Positions 58,607-64,000 of a stretch of 64,000 bases of DNA are shown piece after piece. The stretch lies in NCBI GenBank assembly GCA_026545225.1, contig CM048845.1, positions 64,421,033-64,485,032 of the forward strand. The letters run 5' to 3'. The translations under genes were made by a program, and so were the position numbers. The first letter of the stretch is position 1; each line of letters starts with the position of its first letter. Origin of the DNA: Cornus controversa. Its lineage: Eukaryota > Streptophyta > Magnoliopsida > Cornales > Cornaceae. Under the pieces are notes generated by a model. That model ran no database searches and was not told where the DNA came from. It saw only the letters and a program-made list of their open reading frames with translations.

Positions 58607-59109
58607 CCATTTCCTTTGATTTTCAATTCAATTAAACATACATTCTTCGGAAGAAAATTCAATTAAACATTAGTATTTATCATAGAGATTGGTTTGCTTT
58701 CAATTTAATATTTTTCATATAAAATTTGATTTCAACTCAAATACTTTTATACTAATCATGTTTTACCCTAATCACTTACAAATGAGTAAAAATAAGTTTT
58801 GAGTATTATCTAATTATATACATACAAATGAGTAAGATGAGTTTCCAGTATTGTCTAACTACATACAAATGAGTAAAGATAAGTTTTATGTATTGTATAA
58901 CCACTCGTATGTTAAATGTTCAAGAGAAAGCAATTATGGTATTAAAAATATAAGAACTAAGCATTATACGATGTATATACTTTTTTGTAATTTCATTTTA
59001 AAGAGAAAGAAAAGTGGAGCGTCTCATTATATTAGTGAAGCAATAATATCAGCTCCCTATTTTATATTAAAAGTCAAATGGTAAAAATGAGGTTTTGCAC
59101 CAAAGATTA

Positions 59110-59580
59110 GGACCCTCTTGGCGTTCTTGTTAGAATAAAAAAGTTTTCTTGATTATAGAGTTGTCAAAAAGTTGTTGATAAAAAAATATTAGGTGTTTGG
59201 TGATAGTGATATAAAGTAAATTTCACAATTAAAGAATTTTTTAATTTGTTTGGTAACAATATTTTGTAAAGCAATTGTATTACTAATTTTACAATAATGT
59301 CCTTTAATAGAATGTTACTAAATACTTTATAAATAAAAAAAAAGGTGAAATTGTCTTTATAAAAAGTAAATAAAAAAATAATAATAATATTTTTTTTAAA
59401 AAAATATACAACCTGGACTCAAAATACAATTCTAAAAATTAAAACTTTTAGCATCATTCAAAAGCTCTATGGAGCTAAATTTGGTAACTATTAAAGTGTT
59501 TATAATATTTACCAAATACATTTAAATGCAATTTTTAAAATAAAAGCGTTTTCAACTGTAATCCCAAACCGACTAATAGT
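59110..59580. repeat. Dispersed AT-rich repeat, copy 2
   Basis: Direct-orientation partner of 57370-57720. Its outer parts, ttaggtgtttggtg near 59189 and cccaaaccgactaa near 59562, are roughly complementary, which may mark ends of a MITE flanked by TTA/TAA. Confidence 0.5.
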
Positions 59581-60131
59581 TATATCACAAGAGTTAAAAT
59601 TGGATTGGGTAAGTAAGTGAAGTCTAATCAAACGGTGGTTTTATGCTATATTGTTAGTTCAAAGATATTATTCCTATGAAGATTAAATCGTAAACAAAGT
59701 TAAAGAACTATTAGGCCTCATTTGGGTTGAAAATTTTGAAATTAATGGATTTTAAGATCAGGAATGTGGTTTAAATTAAGGTTTTATAAATTAAACTTAA
59801 GTTTTGTATAATATGTATAAATTGATTTGAGAGTCTAATATAAATTAATTTTAAATAAAAAAGTGCAAGGAGTTAAATAAAAGTCACGCTAGTAAGGATT
59901 GTAGTTGTACTATAATTATAATTATATCTCCTATATAGTTTGAAACTTTAGACGATATTCCTGCTTTTGCCGGTGATTGTGTATATTCAAAGTAATTTTC
60001 ATTAATGTTGGGTGAAATTTGTTGTTTGTCGAAATTATTATTTTCTTTTAATCCCTTTATAGTAAATAATAATGATATTGTGATGGAAACAAACATGGAC
60101 GAATGGCAAGGAAATAAGGTCTCATTTTAAC
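59581..60131. other. AT-rich intergenic DNA
   Basis: No coding region is supported. A ttaggcctcatttgggttg motif near 59712 resembles a TTA target plus a Harbinger-type end, but no partner end was identified. Confidence 0.3.
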
Positions 60132-60614
60132 TAGGGCTACAAATGAATCCAATTGTTCATGAACAGTTCGAGCTCAGCTTCTTAAAAATTCAGTTCGAGC
60201 TTATTCGTTAAACAAATGAGTTGAGTCTGATTCTAGGCTCGTTCAGTAAACAAGTCGATCCTGAATAATATTGAACTCGACTTGTGTAGAGACGTAAATA
60301 TAAGCTTGTGTAGACTTGTATATATTCGTGAACATGTTCATAAATATAAGTTTATATACATAAACATGTTTATGAACACAGACTTATGTAAGCTCGTTTA
60401 TATTCATAAACAAGCCAAACGATCTTGAACACAAGCTCAAATCGAACCCAAACTAATTTTGTTATTAAACGAGCCAAGCTCGAGCTTTTCAAAATAATGA
60501 CGAACGGAGCCTGAGTTCAACATTTCAAGCTCGTCACAATCCTAAGCCAAGCTTACAAATGAACAAGCCGAGCCCAAATAGGCTTAAGCTCGGCTCGATT
60601 CATTTGCAACCCTA
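60132..60614. mobile_element. hAT-like MITE with folded interior
   Basis: The ends TAGGGCTACAAATGAATC and GATTCATTTGCAACCCTA are inverted repeats with two mismatches. The interior is filled with gagctcg, aagctcg and cgagctt motifs in both orientations. No convincing 8-bp duplication remains. Confidence 0.6.
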
Positions 60615-61059
60615 GTTTTTAGTGCTCTAGGCACACGTGAGACACATGAGAATGTACGGACACCTGTCATATGTCAAAACGCTTGCGTGCCACATATCAA
60701 GTACTCTCATGCCACAAATTCCTCCATTATTTCCCTTACTAGAATGCGAGTGCCTCATTCGCCTGAGTCGTGGGTCATAGACCCTCCTTCGCTCCACCCT
60801 AGCCAGCCCTTTGTTTAAGGCTCCATGCCTCAAAAAACTCCTTTTCTCTTTCGCTCTCCTCATGGCTCAACCAACCATACTTGGAGCTCCTGAGTATTGA
60901 CAGTTTGTGCACAAGTGCCAATTAATATTCTCCCAAATAATGTTTCAGCATAGGAAAGTACAACGTACCATAGACCATGTTTCTCCAACACCTCTTAGTA
61001 TTATCCTTGTTGTTATGATTACCATATCGGGACATACACTCTACCTAGCTATTGCCTAG

Positions 61060-61645
61060 ACTTGTAAGCGGATCGGATTTGGACTAGATCAGGTCTGATC
61101 CGATCCGAACCCGATAAGGAATATAGGCGGTCCGATCCGATAACTCGATGGATTATATATAATTAAATCCATATCCGATTTGTTAGTAATCGGATATCCG
61201 ATCCGATAACTTGATTTGAAAAAATATAATTTTTTTATAAAAAAAAATTTCAAAATAGATTAACAAATAATGAGTAGGAAAAAAATAGGGAAGGAAAATA
61301 AAATATAAAGAAAAAAGTAGTAGAAATGAAAGTATTTGACTTTTTATTAAAGAAAAAAACTATAAAAAAAGACAAAATAGAGAGAAAGAAGAATAAGAAG
61401 AAAATAATGATAAAAAAATATTTGAATAGTACGTAAATATTATATGTTATAACATTAGATAATATATTTAAAATAAATTATATATTAAATTATTTTGGAT
61501 TAGATTATTATCAGATCGACTATAAACCATATTCTAGTTGTTTAGCTAACAGATTATCGAATTAAATATCCAATTCATATTTTAATTATTGGCTCAAATT
61601 TGGATAAAAATCTGATCCAGATCTACTATTGCCACCTTAATTTTT
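61060..61645. repeat. GGATCGGAT-rich repeat, possible degraded transposon
   Basis: Clusters of gatccgatccgaac and ggatatccgatccgat occur in the left half. A ttgccacctta end at about 61630 resembles the hAT-type ends above. No intact left inverted repeat was found. Confidence 0.35.
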
Positions 61646-61726
61646 CTAGTAAGCAGCACTGAACTGTGTACGTGGCCTCGCGCCTATGCGATATATTAAA
61701 AGTGGTTATATTAAAAGTGTTTGTTT

Positions 61727-62757
61727 CTGATAGATTTCAACATTCTGGACAGACAGTATCCAAATACTTTCATTGTGTTCTAAAAGTGGTTATGTTATTT
61801 GCGAATTAGATTATAAGTTCGCCAAATTTCAATGTTGTTCCTCCACAAATTCTATACAAACCTAAACACTATCCTTTTTTTCAGGTGCATTTCATTGCAA
61901 TCTATAATAATTTTTTTGAATAATTATATGCATCTTATTCATTTACATGTTAACTAACAATTTTATTATAGGATTGCATTGGAGCTATAGATAGAACCCA
62001 TGTGAGTGCTGTTGTTCCATATTCTGATCAGGTTCCTTATCGTGGGAGAAAATCAGACACGACACAAAATGTGTTGGCAGCATGTTCTTTCGACATGCAA
62101 TTCACTTTTGTGATGGTAGGTTGGGAAGGAAGTGTTCATGACTCATATGTCTTAATGCAATGTCTCAGTAAAGCTGAAAATCAATTTCCGTTACCACCAG
62201 AAGGTAATTGAAATATCATTAACGGTTTAAGTAGGGTCAATAATTAGATTTTAAAGTCATTTTATTATTCTTTGGATGCAGATAAGTATTACTTAGTTGA
62301 CTCTGGTAACAGTAACATGCTGGGGTTCCTAGCACCATATCATGGTGAGAGATACCATTTGCAAGAGTACAAGAGAAGTCGTAGAGGACCGGTGCATCGT
62401 GAGGAACTTTATAACTTTAAACATTCATCTCTTCGAAATGTTATTGAGCGTTATTTTGGTGTTTTAAAGGCAAGATTTCGTATATTGAGGTTAATGGCAC
62501 TGTACGACATAGATGTGCAAGCAGATATTGTGATTACATGTTGTGCAATTCACAATTTTATTATAATGGAAGCACGTTTAGACACTCTGTTTGCAGAGTA
62601 TGGAAATGAAAATATGGAACCTGAAAATGTGGGGGCCAATACTTCTGAAGTTACCCCTGTTGAAGTTAATGTCAATCAAAGTCAACTTTGGCAAATGAGT
62701 GAATTTCGTGATATAATTGCTAATGAAATATGGAATGACCATGTAACACGTCATTGA
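61727..62757 (+). pseudogene. PIF/Harbinger transposase (DDE_4), near-intact catalytic core
   Basis: Three exon blocks: 61727-61884 (VSDRFQHSGQTVSKYFHCVL...), with an in-frame TAG near 61807; 61972-62208 with CIGAIDRTH and WEGSVHDSYVL; and 62281-62757, after a tttggatgcag acceptor, with KYYLVDSG, PYHGERYHLQEY and RNVIERYFGVLKARF. The Asp of IDRTH, the Asp of VHDSY and the Glu of VIER supply the DDE triad, all present. The second intron is 62209-62280. The N-terminus upstream of 61727 is absent, so the copy is 5'-truncated and carries one stop. It is in much better condition than the copy at 2680-9127. It presumably once catalysed cut-and-paste transposition into TTA/TAA. Confidence 0.88.
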
Positions 62758-63264
62758 AAATGTTATTCTAAATCTCATTATGATATGTTTGGTAGTGACA
62801 TGATTTTTGGTGCATAGCAATTAGTAATGGAATTTGTTTTGTAGTATAGCACCTCGATGGTGGCATATATTTTGCAAATGTTATAATTTTTTATGAATGA
62901 ACATGCAAATTGTCTTTTGGTTAATTGAATATATTTTGGATTCAATTTTTTGTTTTTTGGTGGAAATGAGTTTTTGTTTAAGCATTACTATTTCTACATG
63001 TATTTTTATATATTGATAATTGTACCAATCAACTTATTGGCAAATAATGACTATATTTTTTTTGCTTTATTGTGTTGATTTTAAAAAAAAACAGTTTATG
63101 GTTAACAAACATGTTTTTATGTTTATGGTTTTTAAAACAAGTCGAACGTTTTTGCATTATCAAACATGATACTGTTTATGAATAAACATAATCAAGACAT
63201 AAACACTGTTTATATAAACGCTTAAACAATAAACAACAAACATAAACGGTTGTCAAACGGGGCC
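62758..63264 (+). mobile_element. 3' terminal region of the Harbinger element
   Basis: Non-coding DNA after the transposase stop ends in ataaacggttgtcaaacggg plus gcc, followed by taa. In inverted form this gives GGCCCCGTTTGACAACCG, a typical Harbinger-type end preceded by TTA. Short inverted aaacataaac/gtttatgttt repeats lie just inside. The matching left end was not found. Confidence 0.55.
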
Positions 63265-63435
63265 TAAGTTGGTTACCTCGCGTTTACCCTCCCATGCTTG
63301 TAATTCTCCCTAGTACCTCGGACATTTTTACTCAACCTGTCCCAATACCAAGTACAGATATATACATATTTGTCCGCTAAAGTCATTGAAAATGCCATAT
63401 AAATACAATGATTAGTGTTTTGTACAATTTTGGTA

Positions 63436-63538
63436 TGGGCAGGCGGTTGCCTTGGACATGCCTAGGCAAATTGAACATCTGCCCATTTCACCTAAACAAG
63501 GCATCCGCCTGCCTAGGCATTTGAGGCCAAGGCATGTC

Positions 63539-63540
<2 letters not shown>
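63436..63540. repeat. GCCTAGGC-rich inverted repeat segment
   Basis: The segments ggcaggcggttgccttgg and atgcctaggc are answered by gcatccgcctgcctaggc and ggccaaggcat in inverted and direct forms. It looks like the end of a foldback element. A (TA)n run follows at 63541-63576. Confidence 0.45.
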
Positions 63541-63580
<40 letters not shown>

Positions 63581-64000
63581 TTTTTTAGAAAAATTATTGA
63601 TAAGTTCTACTTTTCTATTAAAAGATAAATAAATTTTTTAAAAATATTTTTAGGACCAATAAGTCAATTTTTTGAAATTTTTTTTCCATATAAGTCCTAA
63701 ATCACTACATATTCTATTTATACTCTTACTAAATAGAAGTAAAATTTTATAATTTTAAATTTATTCAAGAATTGATATATAATCTATTTCTTATATATTC
63801 CTTCAAGTTTTAGTTACTTAATAATATTGAATTATGAGTTTGAATAATAATTAATTTAAATTAAATTCAACTCAAAAACTCGTGTAGAGCACATGATTTT
63901 AGTAAAAAAATAATAATTATTCTAAAAAAAAAATAACATTTATATTTTACCTTCTAATTCAAATTATATGTTTACTTTTGTAAGGGTATATATTAAAATT
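63541..64000. other. (TA)n run and AT-rich window end
   Basis: A long (TA)n stretch (63541-63576) is followed by AT-rich DNA without coding signal up to the window edge. Confidence 0.6.

Noticed and set aside
60627-60863. Arg-rich minus-strand 78-codon ORF
   Set aside because: It falls in a region of plant repeats rich in GAGGC/GCCTC-type motifs. The composition reflects the repeat, and no homology is apparent.
1-64000. CRISPR array or bacterial operon
   Set aside because: Repeats with spacers here are palindrome arrays in LTRs and satellites. Splice sites and plant families show eukaryotic nuclear DNA.

Overview
This window is nuclear DNA from a flowering plant, most likely a eudicot. The evidence is spliced genes with GT-AG introns, a plant-type KH protein, a plant GBA2-type glucosylceramidase, and many plant repeats: LTR retrotransposons, TRIMs, tRNA-derived SINEs, hAT and PIF/Harbinger elements, and a scrap of plastid DNA. 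The species cannot be named from this sequence.

Two host genes fill the middle and converge tail to tail. The first, on the plus strand at 10732-18684, encodes a predicted 794-residue RNA-binding protein with two KH domains (FUBP-like). It has an acidic N-terminus and a long Tyr/Gln/Pro/Gly-rich tail. The second, on the minus strand, has its coding region at 54598-21686 and a 5' UTR exon near 55483-55640. It encodes a non-lysosomal glucosylceramidase (GH116, GBA2 type) in 19 coding exons, reconstructed here with consistent phase at every junction. Two features stand out: one GC-AG intron, and a one-base insertion in exon 10 that would break the protein. From memory, the same two families are neighbours in Arabidopsis (AT4G10070/AT4G10060 and AT1G33680/AT1G33700), so the pair looks like old conserved synteny.

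The rest is mostly transposable elements. At 1299-9127 a decayed PIF/Harbinger element, with a MYB/SANT-like ORF1 and a DDE transposase, was split by a Ty3-gypsy-like solo LTR (target-site duplication GTATT). That LTR was itself split by a Ty1-copia-like LTR (GGGAT). The glucosylceramidase introns carry two more LTRs of the same gypsy-like family (CTTAT and CTCAC), a small copia-like LTR in two copies, three TRIM-like elements, two hAT non-autonomous elements, several SINEs and a plastid rps8 fragment. At 61727-62757 a better-preserved PIF/Harbinger transposase keeps its DDE residues but has an in-frame stop.

The most unusual signal is in the long LTRs. Each of five LTRs, from two superfamilies, carries a short array of 12-18 bp near-perfect palindromes. 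The palindrome sequence differs from copy to copy while the surrounding LTR is shared. A second notable signal is a decayed copy of the KH1 exon start, with its own acceptor, directly upstream of the real exon.
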